Of a stretch of DNA of 64,000 nucleotides, positions 45,896-58,400 are shown piece by piece. The stretch's first letter is position 1, and each line of letters starts with the position of its first letter. The translations under genes were made by a program, and so were the position numbers. Origin of the DNA: Hypericum androsaemum (taxonomy: Eukaryota > Streptophyta > Magnoliopsida > Malpighiales > Hypericaceae); NCBI GenBank assembly GCA_963995505.1, contig OZ023190.1, positions 8,337,344 through 8,401,343 of the forward strand. Reading direction: 5' to 3'. The notes beneath the pieces are model-generated. The model was not told the origin of the DNA. It did no database searches and saw only the letters and a list, made by a program, of their open reading frames with translations.

Positions 45896-48800
45896 TTCCT
45901 TTTTTTGTGTTTTCTTACCTTAACTTTCCTTATCTTGCCTCTTCTTTCCTTTTCTTGCCTAATCTTGCCTTTTCTTGCCTTATCTTGCCTTTTCTTACCT
46001 TATCTTGCCTTTTCTTGCCTTATTTTGAGTTTTCTTGCCTTTTCTTTCCTTATCTTACCTTTTCTTGCCATATCTTGCTTTTTCTTTCCTTTTCTTGCCT
46101 TTTCCTTGCATTTTCCTGCCTTTTCTTGTATTTTCTTTCCTATTATGTCCTTTTTTTGCCTTATCAAGCCTTTTCATGCATTTTTTTGCCTTTTCCTTAC
46201 CTTTTCTTGTCTCATCTTGCCTCCTCTTGCCTTATCTTGCCTTTTCTTTCCTTTTCTTGCATTTCCTTATCTTTTCCTTGCCTTTTCTTGCGTTATCTTT
46301 CCCTTTCTTTCATTTTCTTGCCTTATCTTGCCTTTTCTTTCTTTTTCTTTCCTTTTATTTCCTTTTTGTACCTTTTCCTACCTTTCCTTACCTTTTATTG
46401 CATTTCCTTACCCATTTCTTACCTTTTCTTTCCTCATCTTGCCTTTTCTTGCCTCATCTTAACTTTTATTGCCTTATCTTGACTTATGCTGCCTTATCTT
46501 TCCTTTTCTTACCTTATCTTGCCTTTTATTGCCTTCACTTGCCTTTTCCTTATCTTTTCTTGTCTCATCTTGCATTTTCTTGCCTTTTCTTAACTTTTCT
46601 TTCCTTATCTTGCCTCCTCTTGCCTTATCTTACCTTTTCTTTCATTTTCTTGCCTTTTCTTTCCTTTTCTTGTTTTTTATTTCTTTTTCTTGCCTTTTCT
46701 TTCTTTTTATTGCCTTTTCTTAACTTATCTTGCCTTATCTTGCCTTTTCTGGCCTTTTCCTTACCCTTTTTTTGCCTTTTCTTGCCTCATCTTGCCTTTT
46801 CTTGCCTTTACCTTACCTATTCTTGCCTTATCTTTCCTTTTCTTGCCTTATCTTACCTTTTCTTGACTTTTCTTGCCTTTTCTTGACATATCTCACCTTT
46901 TCTTGCCTTTTCTTTCCTTTTCTTGACTTATCTTGCATTTTCTTCCTTTTTCTTTCCTTTTCTTTCCTTTTTATTCCTTTTATTGCCTTTTCTTACCATA
47001 TCTTGCCTTTTCTTGCCTTTTCCTTGCCTTTTTTTGCCTTTTCTTGCCTTAACTTGCCTTTTCTTTTCTTTTCTTGCATTTTCTTAACTTATTTCTTGCC
47101 TTTTCTTTCCTTTTCTTGCCTTTTCTTTCTTTTTCTTTCCTTTTCTTTCCTGTTCTTGCCTTTTCTTTCCTTTTCTTTCCTTTTCTTTCATTTTCTAGCC
47201 TTATCTTGCCCTTTCTTTCCTTTTCTTGCCTTATCTTGCCTTTTCTTGTCTTATCTTCCTTATCTTTCATTTTCTTGCCATATCTTGCCTTTTCTTTCCT
47301 TTTCATGCCTTTTCCTTAACTTTTCTTGCCTTTTCTAGCCTTATCTTATCTTGACTTTTCTTCCCTTATCTTGCCCATTCTAGCCTAATCTTGCCTTATC
47401 TAGCCTTTTCTTTTCTTTACTTTACTTTTCTTACCTTATCTTTTCTTATCTTGCCTCTTCATTCCTTTTCTTGCCTAATCTTGCCTTTTCTTGCCTTACT
47501 TTGACTTTTCTTACCTTTTCTTTTCTTGCCTTTTCTTGCCTTTTCTTGCCATATCTTGCCTTTTCTTTTCTTTTCTTGCCTTTTCTTGACTTATCTTTCC
47601 TTTTCTTGCCTTATTTTGACTTTACTTGCCTTTTCTTTCCTTATCTTGCCTCCTCTTGCCTTATCTTGCCTTTTCTTATCTTATCATGTCTTATCTTGCC
47701 TTTCTTACCTTATCTTGCCTTTTCTTGACATATCTTGCCTTTTTTTACCTTTTCCTTGCCTTTTCATGCCTTATCTTTCCTTTTCTTGCCATATCTTGCC
47801 TTTCCTTTCCTTTTCCCTCCTTTTTCTTGCCTTATCTTGCCTTTTCTTTCTTTTTTCTTGCCTTATCTTTCCATTTCTTGCCTTATCTTGACTTCTCTTG
47901 CCTTTTCTTTCCTTATCTTGCATTTTCTTGCCATATCTTGCATTTTTTATCCTTTTCATGCCTTACCTTGCCTTTTCTTGCCTTGTCTTTCCTTTTCTTG
48001 CATTTTCTTTCCTTTTCTTGCCTTTTCTTTCCTTTTTTTTCCTTTTATGGCCTTTTCCTTACCCTTTTCTTGCCATTTCTTGCCTTTTCTTTCATTTTCT
48101 TGTCTTTTCTTACCTTATCTTTCCTTATCTTGCATCTTCTTGCCTTTTCTTGCCTCTTCTTGCTTTTTCTTGCTTTTTCTTTACTTTTCTTGCCTTTTCT
48201 TGACTTATTTTGACTTTTCTTGTCTTTTCTTTCCTTATCTTGCCTTTTCTTGCCATATCTTGCCTTTTCTTGCCATTTCCTTGCCTTTTCTTGTATTTTC
48301 TTTCTGTTTCTTGACTTCTCTTGCCTTATCGTGCCTTTTCATGCCTTTTTTTGCCTTCTCTTGCCTTTTCCTTACCTTTTCTTGTCTTATCTCGCCTTTT
48401 CTTAACTTTTCTTTCCTTATCTTGCCTCCTCTTGCCTTTTCTTACCTTTTCCTTGCCTTTTCTTTCCTGTCTTGCTTTAACTTGCCTTTTCTATCTTTTT
48501 CTTTCCTTTTCTTTCCTTTTCTTGCCTTTCCATGGCTTTTATTACCTTATCTTGCCTTTTCTGGCCTTTTCCTTACCATTTTCATGAATTTTCTTGCCTT
48601 AGCATGCCTTTTCTTGCCTTATCTTTCCTTTTCTTTAGTTTTATTGCCTTATCTTACCTTTTCTTGCCTTTTCAGGCCTTATCTTGCCTCTTCTTGCATT
48701 ATCTTACCTTTCCTTGCCTTTGCTTACCTTATCTTGCCTTTTCTTTCTTTTTCTTGCCTTATCTTCCCTTATCTTGACTTCTCTTGCCATTTCTTTGCTT

Positions 48801-51800
48801 CTCTTGCCTTTTCATGCCATAACTTGCAGTTTTTATCCTTTTCTGGCCCTTTCTTTCCTTATCTTGACTTTTCTTGCCTTTTCTTTCCTTTTCTTGCATT
48901 TTATTTACTTTTATTTCCTTTCTTTCCTTTTCTTGCCCCATCTTTCCTTTTCTTTCCTTTTCTTCCCCTATCTTTCCTTTTCTTTTCTTTTCTTGCCTTA
49001 TCTTGCCTTATCTTGACTTTTCTTGCCTTATCTTCCATATATTGCAATTTCTTGTCATATCTTGCATTTTCTTTCCTTTTCTTGCCTTTTCCTTACCTTT
49101 GCTTGCCTTTGCTTGACTTATCTTATCTTATCTTGCCTTTTCTTGCCTTATCTTGCCCATTCTAGCCTTATCTTACCTTTTCTTGTGTTTTCTTACCTTA
49201 TCTTTCCCTATCTTGCCTCTTCTTTCCTTTTTTTCTTGCCTTTTCTTGCCTTATCTTCCATATCTTTCATTTTTTGCCATATCTTGCATTTTCTTTCCTG
49301 TTCTTGCCTTATTTTGCCATTTCTTGCCTTTTCTTTCCTTTTCATGCTTTTTCCTTAACTTTCTTGCCTTTTCTAGCCTTTTCTTATCTTATCTTGCCTT
49401 TTCTTCCCTTATCTTGCCCATTCTAGCCTTATCTTGCCTTTTCTTTACTTTTCTTTTCTTTTCTTACCATTTCTTGCCTCTTCCTTCCATTTCTTGCCTT
49501 TTCTTGCCTTATCTTGCCTTTTCTTGCCTTATTTGACTTTTCTTGCCTTTTCTTTCCTTATCTTGCCTTTTCTTGCCTTATCTTGCCTTTTCTTGCCTTA
49601 TCTTTCCTTTTCTTGCCTTATTTTGACTTTTCTTGCCTTTTCTTTCCTTATCTTGCCTCCTCTTGCCTTATCTTGCCTTTTCTTACCTTTTCTTGCCTTT
49701 TCCTTGCCTTTTCTTATCTTATCGTGCCTTATCTTGCCTTTCTTGCCTTATCTTGCCTTTTCTTGACATATCTCACCTTTTTTTGCCTTTTCCTTGCCTT
49801 TTCTATCTTTTTCTTGCCTTTTCTTATCTTATCTAGCCTTTTCTTTCCTTTTCTTACCTTTTCTTTCCTTTTCTTGCCTTATCTTGCCTTTTCTTTATTT
49901 TGCTTGCCTTATCTTGCCTTTTCTTCCTTTATCTTGACTTATCTGGCCTTATCTTGATTTTCTTGCCTTTTCTTTCCTTATCTTGCCTTTTCTTACCCTA
50001 TCTTGCATTTTCTATCATTTTCTTACCTTTTCCTAGCCTTTTCATGCCTTTTCTTGCCATATCTTGCCTTTTCATGCCTTTTCTTTTCTTTCCTTTTCTT
50101 GCCTTATCTTGCCTTTTCTTTCTTTTTCTTGCCTTATCTTCCCATTTCTTACCTTATCTTGAGTTCTCTTGCCTTTTCTTTCCTTATCTTGCCTTTTCCT
50201 GCCTTATCTTGCCTTTTCTTTCCTTTTCTTGCCTTTTCTTTCCTTTTCTTTTCTTTCTTTCCTTTTCCTGCCATATCTTGCCTTTTCTTTCCTTTTCTTG
50301 CCTCATCTTTCCTTATCTTGCATTTTCTTGCCATATCTTGGGTTTCTTTGCCTTTTCTTGCCTTTTCCTTACCTTTTTTTGCCTTATCTTATCTTATCTT
50401 GCCTTTTCTTAACTTATCTTCCCTATTCTTTCCTTATCTTGCCTTATCTTACCTATTCTTTCCTTTTCTTGTCTTTTCTTACCTTATCTTTCCTTATCAT
50501 GCCTCTTCTTGCCTTTTCTTGCCTTATCTTGCCTTATCTTTCCTTTTCTTCCCTTATTTTGACTTTTCTTGCCTTTTCTTTCCTTTTCTTTCCTTTTCCT
50601 TGCTTTTTCTTATTTTTTTCTTGTATTTTCTTTCCTTTTCTTGCCTTATCGTGCCTTTTCAAGTCTTTTCTTGCCATCTCTTGCCTATTCCTTACCTTTT
50701 CTTGTCTTATCTTGCGTTATCTTGCCTTTTCTTTCCTTATCTAGCCTCCTCTGGCCTTATCTTGCCATTTCTTTCCTTTTCTTGCCTTTTCCTTGCCTTT
50801 TCCTTCCTTTTCTTGCCTTATCTTGCCTTTGCTTTCATTTTCTTGTCTTATCTTGCCTTTTCTTTCTTTTTCTTTCCTTTACTTTCCTTTTCCTTCCTTT
50901 TCTTGCCTTATCTTGCCTTTCCTCTCCTTTTATTGCCTTTTCTTACCTTTTTTTGCCTTTTCTGGCCTTTTCCTTAACCGTTTCTTCCCTTTTCTATCCT
51001 TTTCTTATCTTTTCTTGCCTTATCTTTCCTTATCTTGCCTCTTCTTGCCTTTTCTTGCTTCTTCTTGCCTTTTTCTTGCCTTTTCTTGCCTAATATTGAC
51101 TTTTCTTTCCTTATCTTGCCTTTTCTTGCCATATCTTGCCTTTTCTTGCCTTTTCCTTGCCTTTTCTTACCTTTTCTTGAATTCTCTTTCCTTTTCTTGA
51201 CTCTTCTTGACTTATGTGCCTTCTCTTGCCTTTTCTTGCCTTTTCCTTACCTTTTCTTGTCTTATCTCGCCTTTTCTTAACTTTTCTTTCCTTATCTTGC
51301 CTCCTCTTGCCTTATCTTGCCTTTTCTAGCCTTTTCTTGGCCTTTTCTTGCCCTATCTTGCCTTTTCTTTCATTTTCTTGCATTACTTACCATTTTTATC
51401 TTTTTCTTTCCTTTTATTTCCTTTTCTGCCTTTCCTTGGCTTTTATTTCCTTTTCTTACCTTATCTTGCCTTTTCTGGCCTTTTCCTTACCCTTTACATG
51501 CCTTTTCTTGCCTTAGCTTGCCTTTTCTTGCCTTATCTTTCCTTTTCTTTCCTTTTCTTTCCTTATCTTGCCTCTTCTTGCCTTTTCTTTCCTTATCTTG
51601 CCTCTTCTTGCATTATCTTGCCTTTTCTTGCCTTTTCTTGCCTTATCTTGCCTTTTCTTTCTTTTTCTTGCCTTATCTTTCCTTATCTTGACTTATCTTG
51701 CCTTTTCTTTCCTTATCTTGCCTTTTCATGCCATATCTTGTAGTTTTTATCCTTTTCTTGCCTTTTTTTGCGTTATCTTGACTTTTCTTGCCTTTTCTTT

Positions 51801-54800
51801 CCTTTTCTTACATTTTCTTACATTTTATTTCCTTTCTTTCCTTTTCTTGCCTATCTTTCCTTTTCTTTCCTTTTCTTGCTTTATCTTGCCTTTTCTTACC
51901 TTATCTTGACTTATCTTGCCTTATCTTCCATATCTTGCATTTTCTTGTCATATCTGGCCTTTTCTTTCCTTTTTTTTCCTTTTCCTTACCTTTGCTTGCC
52001 TTATCTTATCTTATCTTTCCTTTTCTTGCCTTATCTTGCCCATTCTAGCCTTTTCTTGCCTCTTCTTTCCTTTTCTTGGCTTATCTTGCCTTATCTTTCC
52101 CTATCTTGCCTCTTCTTTCCTTTTCTTGCCTTATCTTGCCTTTTCTTACCTTATCTTTCCTTTTCTTGCCTTATTTTGAGTTTTCTTGCCTTTTCTTTCC
52201 TTATCTTACCTTTTCTTGCCACATCTTGCATTTTCTTTCCTTTTCTTGCCTTTTCCTTGCATTTTCTTGCATTTTCTTGTATTTTCTTTCCTTCTCTTGC
52301 TTTTTCTTGCCTTATCGTGCCTTTTCTTACCTTTTTCTTACCTTTTCTGGTCTCATCTTGCGTTATCTTGCCTTTTCTTTCCTTTTCTTGCATTTTCCTT
52401 GCCTTTTCTTGCCTTGTCTTTCCTTTTATTTCATTTTCTTGCCTTATCTTGCCTTTACTTTCTTTTTCTTTCCTTTTCTTTCCTTTTATTTCCTTTTCTT
52501 GCCTTTTCTTGCCTTTCCTTACCTTTTATTGCCTTTTCTTACCTTATGTTGCATTATCTTGCCTTTTCTGGCCTTTTTGTTACCCTTTTCTTGCCCTTTT
52601 CTTGCCTCATCTTGCCTTTTCTTGCCTTTACCTTACCTATTCTTGCCTTATCTTTCCTTTTCTTGCCTTATCTTACCTTTTCTTGCCTTTTCTTACCTTA
52701 TCTTGCCTTATCTTGCATTAGCTTGACTTTTCTTACCTTACCTTGCCTTTTCTTGCCTTTTCTTTCCTTTTCTTGACTTATCTTTCCTTATCTTTCCTTA
52801 TCTTGCCTCTTCTTTCCTTTTCTTGCCTAATCTTGCCTTTTCTTACCTTATCTTGCCTTTTCTTGCCTTATTTTGTCTTTTCTTACCTTTTTTTTCCTTA
52901 TCTTGCCTTTCTTGCCATATCTTGCATTTTATTTCCTTTTCTCGCCTTTTCTTGTATTTTCTTTCCTTTTCTTGCCTTATCGTGCCTTTTCATGCCTTTT
53001 CTTGCCTTTTCTATCCTTCTCTTGCCCTTTCGTTACTTTTTCTTGTATCATCTTGCGTTATCTTGGCTTTTCTTAACTTTTCTTTCCTTATCATGCCTCC
53101 TCTTGCCTTATCTTGGCTTTTCTTTCCTTTTCTTGCCTTTTCCTTTCCTTTTCCTTGTCTTGTCTTGCCTTAACTTGCCATTTCTTTCCTTTTATTTCCT
53201 TTACTTTCCTTATCTTTCCTTTTATTTCCTTTTCTTCCTTTTCTTGCCTTTCCATTTCTTTTATTGTCTTTTCTTACCTTATCTTTCCTTATCTTGCCTT
53301 TTCTGGCCTTTTCCTTACCCTTTTCATGCCTCATCTTGCCTTTTCTTGCCACATCTTGTCTTTTCTTGCCTTTTCCTTACCTATTATTGCCTTATCTTGA
53401 CTTATCTTTCCTTATCTTTCCTTTTCAAGTCTTATCTTACCTTTTCTTGACTTTTATTGCTTTTTCTTACCTTATCTTGCCTTATCTTGCATTATCTTGA
53501 CTTTTCTTGCCTTATCTTGCCTTTTCTTGCCTTATCTTGCCTTTTCTTGACATATCTTGCCTTTTCTTGCCTTTTCTTTTCTTTTCTTTCCTTTTCCTTG
53601 CCTTTTCTTGACTTTATTTCTTTTTCTTGCCTTTTCTTGTCTTTTCCTCCCTTTTCTTTCCTTTTCTTGCCTTTTCTTTCCTTTTATTGCCTTATTTTTG
53701 CCTTTTTTTTCTTTTTCTTGCCTTATCTTGCCTTTTCTTCCTTTATCTTGCCTTATCTTGCCTTATCTTGACTTCCCTTGCCTTTTCTTTCCTTTTCTTG
53801 CTTTTTCTTGCCGTATCTTGCATTTTCTATCATTTTCTTGCCTTTTCGTGCCTTTTCCTAACCTTTTCTTGCCTTTTCTTTCCTTATCTTTCCTTTTCTT
53901 GCCATATCTTGCCTTTTCTTGCCTTTTTCTTGCCTTTTTCTTGCCTTATCTTGCCTTATCTTTCCTTTTCTTGCCTTTTCTTTCCTTTTCTTACCTTTTC
54001 TTTCCTATTCTTGCCTTATCTTGACTTTTCTTTCTTTTTATTTCCTTTTCTTTCCTTTTATTTCCTTTTCATGCCTTAGCTTGCCTTTTCTTGCCTTTCC
54101 TTAACGTTTATTGCCTTTTCTTACCTTATCTTGCCTTATCTTGCCTTTTCTGGCCATTTCCTTACCCTTTTCTTGCATTTTGTTGCCTCATCTTGCCTTA
54201 TCTTACCTTTTTTGGCCTTTTCTTGCCTTTTCCTTACCTATTCTTGCCTTTTCCTTACCTATTCTTGCTTTATCTTGACTTATCTTGCCTTATCTTTCCT
54301 TTTCTTACCTTATCTTACCTTATCTGGCCTTATCTTGCATTAGCTTGACTTTTCTTGCCTTACCTTGCCTTTTCTTGCCTTTCCTTACCTTTTCTTGCCT
54401 TTCCTTGCCTTTCCTTGCCTTTTCTTAACATATCTCACCTTTTCTTGCCTTCTCTTTCCTTTTCTTGCCTTTTCCTTGTCTTTTCTTGCTTTATCTTGCC
54501 TTATCTTGACTTCTCTTGCCTTTTCCTTGCCTTTTCTTGCCTTTTCTTGCTTTATCTTGCCTTATCTAGACTTCTCTTGCCTTTTCCTTACCTATTCTTG
54601 CCTTTTCCTTGCCTATTCTTGCTTTATCTTGACTTATCTTGCCTTATCTTTCCTTTTCTTACCTTTTCTTGCCTTATCTTACCTTATCTTGCCTTATCTT
54701 GCATTAGCTTGACTTTTCTTGCCTTACCTTGCATTTTCTTGCCTTTTCTTACCTTTTCTTGCCTTTCCTTGCCTTTTCTTGACATATCTCACCTTTTCTT

Positions 54801-55411
54801 GCCTTCTCTTTCCTTTTCTTGCCTTTTCCTTGCCTTTTCTTGCCATATCGTGCATTTTCTATCATTTTCTTGCCTTTTACTGCCTTTTCCTAGCCTTTTT
54901 TTGCCTTTTCTTGCCACATCTTGCATTTTCTTACCTTTTCCTTACCTTTTCTTGCCTTATCTTGGCTTTTCTTTTCTTTTCTTGCCTTATCTTCCCTTTT
55001 CTTTCCTTTTCTGGCCTTTTCTTTCCTTTTCTTGCCTTTTCTTTCCTTTTCTTTCCTTCTTTCCTTTTTTGCCTTATTTTGACTTTTCTTTCCTTTTCTT
55101 GCCTTATCTTGCCTTTCTTTTGCTTTTTTTGCCTTATCTTGCCTTTTCTTGCCATATCTTGACTTTTCTTGCCTTAACTAACCTTATCTTGCATTTTCTT
55201 GCCATATCTTGCCTTTTCTTGCCTTTTCTTTCCTTTTCTTGCTTTTTCTTTTCCTTTTCTTGCCTTTTCTAGTCTTATCTTATCTTATCTTGCCTGTTCT
55301 TGCCTTATCTTGCCTTTTCTTGACACATCTCACCTTTTCTTGCCTTATCTTGCCATTTCTTGCCATATCTTGCCTTATCTTGACTTCTCTTGCTTTTTCT
55401 TTCCTTATCTT
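45509..55411 (+). repeat. ~9.9-kb satellite HOR unit, first copy
   Basis: GCGTTTTCGTGACA at 45,509 and 55,412 defines a 9,903-bp period. Colinearity is kept across the whole unit, with offsets between about 9.90 and 9.97 kb. Translations of read-through frames at 51,916 and 61,860 (87 residues) are identical, as are the first ~185 residues from 51,768 and 61,712. This unit is itself made of shorter related segments. Confidence 0.9.
54338..54900 (+). repeat. 363-bp tandem duplication
   Basis: GCATTAGCTTGAC occurs at 54,338 and 54,701. The sequence after each is closely similar for about 150-200 bp. A related single copy lies at 52,715. The equivalent of this region in the second 9.9-kb copy is outside the window. 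Confidence 0.7.
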
Positions 55412-58400
55412 GCGTTTTCGTGACATATCTTGCATTTTCTATCCTTTTCTTGCCTTATCTTGCCTTTTCTTGCATTTTCTTTCCTTTTCTTTCCTTTTCT
55501 TGACTTTTCTTTCCTTTTCTTTCCTTTCCTTTTCTTTCTTTCCTTTTCCTGCCTTATCTTGCCTTTTCTTTCCTTTTCTTGACTTATCTTTCCTTTTCTT
55601 ACCGTTTCTTGCCTTATCTTGACTATCTTGCCTTATCTTTCCTTATCTTGCATTTTCTTGCCATATCTTGCCTTTTCTTACCTTTTCTTCCTTTTCCTTG
55701 CCTTTCCTTGCCTTTTCTTGCCTTATCTTATCGTATCTTGCCTTTTCTTGCCCATTCTAGCCTTATCTTGCCTTATCTTGCCTTTTCATTCCTTTTTTTG
55801 TGTTTTCTTACCTTAACTTTAGTTATCTTGCCTCTTCTTTCCTTTTCTTGCCTAATCTTGCCTTTTCTTGCCTTATCTTGCCATTTCTTACCTTATCTTT
55901 CCTTTTCTTGCCTTATTTTGAGTTTTCTTGCCTTTTCTTTCCTTATCTTACCTTTTCTTGCCATATCTTGCTTTTTCTTTCCTTTTCTTGCCTTTTCCTT
56001 GCATTTTCCTGCCTTTTCTTGTATTTTCTTTCCTATTATGTCCTTTTTTTGCCTTATCAAGCCTTTTCATGCATTTTTTTGCCTTTTCCTTACCTTTTCT
56101 TGTCTCATCTTGCCTCCTCTTGCCTTATCTTGCCTTTTCTTTCCTTTTCTTGCATTTTCCTTATCTTTTCCTTGCCTTTTCTTGCGTTATCTTTCCCTTT
56201 CTTTCATTTTCCTGCCTTATCTTGCCTTTTCTTTCTTTTTCTTTCCTTTTATTTCCTTTTTGTACCTTTTCGTACCTTTTATTGCATTTCCTTACCCATT
56301 TCTTACCTTTTCTTTCCTCATCTTGCCTTTTCTTGCCTCATCTTACCTTTTATTGCCTTATCTTGACTTATGCTGCCTTATCTTTCCTTTTCTTACCTTA
56401 TCTTGCCTTTTATTGCCTTCACTTGCCTTTTCCTTATCTTTTCTTGTCTCATCTTGCATTTTCTTGCCTTTTCTTAACTTTTCTTTCCTTATCTTGCCTC
56501 CTCTTGCCTTATCTTACCTTTTCTTTCATTTTCTTGCCTTTTCTTGCCTTATCTTGCCTTTTCTTTCCTTTTCTTGTTTTTTATTTCTTTTTCTTGCCTT
56601 TTCTTTCTTTTTATTGCCTTTTCTTAACTTATCTTGCCTTATCTTGCCTTTTCTGGCCTTTTCCTTACCCTTTTTTTGCCTTTTCTTGCCTCATCTTGCC
56701 TTTTCTTGCCTTTACCTTACCTATTCTTGCCTTACCTTACCTATTCTTGCCTTATCTTTGCCTTTTCTTGCCTTATCTTGCATTATCTTGACTTTTCTTG
56801 CCTTTTCTTGACATATCTCACCTTTTCTTGCCTTTTCTTTCCTTTTCTTGACTTATCTTGCATTTTCTTCCTTTTTCTTTCCTTTTCTTTCCTTTTTATT
56901 CCTTTTATTGCCTTTTCTTGCCATATCTTGCCTTTTCTTGCCTTTTCCTTGCCTTTTTTTGCCTTTTCTTGCCTTAACTTGCCTTTTCTTTTCTTTTCTT
57001 GCATTTTCTTAACTTATTTCTTGCCTTTTCTTTCCTTTTCTTGCCTTTTCTTTCTTTTTCTTTCCTTTTCTTTCCTGTTCTTGCCTTTTCTTTCCTTTTG
57101 TTTCCTTTTCTTTCATTTTCTAGCCTTATCTTGCCCTTTCTTTCCTTTTCTTGCCTTATCTTGCCTTTTCTTGTCTTATCTTCCTTATCTTTCATTTTCT
57201 TGCCATATCTTGCCTTTTCTTTCCTTTTCATACCTTTTCCTTAACTTTTCTTGCCTTTTCTAGCCTTATCTTATCTTATCTTGACTTTTCTTCCCTTATC
57301 TTGCCCATTCTAGCCTAATCTTGCCTTATCTAGCCTTTTCTTTACTTTACTTTACTTTTCTTACCTTATCTTTTCTTATCTTGCCTCTTCCTTCCTTTGC
57401 TTGCCTAATCTTGCCTTTTCTTGCCTTATTTTGACTTTTCTTACCTTTTCTTTTCTTGCCTTTTCTTGCCTTTTCTTACCATATCTTGCCTTTTCTTTTC
57501 TTGCCTTTTCTTGACTTATCTTTCCTTTTCTTGCCTTATTTTGACTTTTCTTGCCTTTTCTTTCCTTATCTTGCCTCCTCTTGCCTTATCTTGCCTTTTC
57601 TTATCTTATCATGTCTTATCTTGCCTTTCTTACCTTATCTTGCCTTTTCTTGACATATCTTGCCTTTTTTTACCTTTTCCTTGCCTTTTCTTGCCTTATC
57701 TTTCCTTTTCTTGCCATATCTTGCCTTTCCTTTCCTTTTCCCTCCTTTTTCTTGCCTTATCTTGCCTTTTCTTTCTTTTTCTTGCCTTATCTTGCCATTT
57801 CTTGCCTTATCTTGACTTCTCTTGCCTTTTCTTTCCTTATCTTGCGTTTTCTTGCCATATCTTGCATTTTTTATCCTTTTCTTGCCTTACCTTGCCTTTT
57901 CTTGCCTTGTCTTTCCTTTTCTTGCATTTTCTTGCCTTTTCTTTCCTTTTATGGCCTTTTCCTTACCCTTTTCTTGCCATTTCTTGCCTTTTCTTTCATT
58001 TTCTTGTCTTTTCTTACCTTATCTTTCCTTATCTTGCATCTTCTTGCCTTTTCTTGCCTCTTCTTGCTTTTTCTTGCTTTTTTTACTTTTCTTGCCTTTT
58101 CTTGACTTATTTTGACTTTTCTTGTCTTTTCTTTCCTTATCTTGCCTTTTCTTGCCATATCTTGCCTTTTCTTGCCATTTCCTTGCCTTTTCTTGTATTT
58201 TCTTTCTGTTTCTTGACTTCTCTTGCCTTATCGTGCCTTTTCATGCCTTTTTTTGCCTTCTCTTGCCTTTTCCTTACCTTTTCTTATCTTATCTCGCCTT
58301 TTCTTAACTTTTCTTTCCTTATCTTGCCTCCTCTTGCCTTTTCTTACCTTTTCCTTGCCTTTTCTTTCCTGTCTTGCTTTAACTTGCCTTTTCTATCTTT

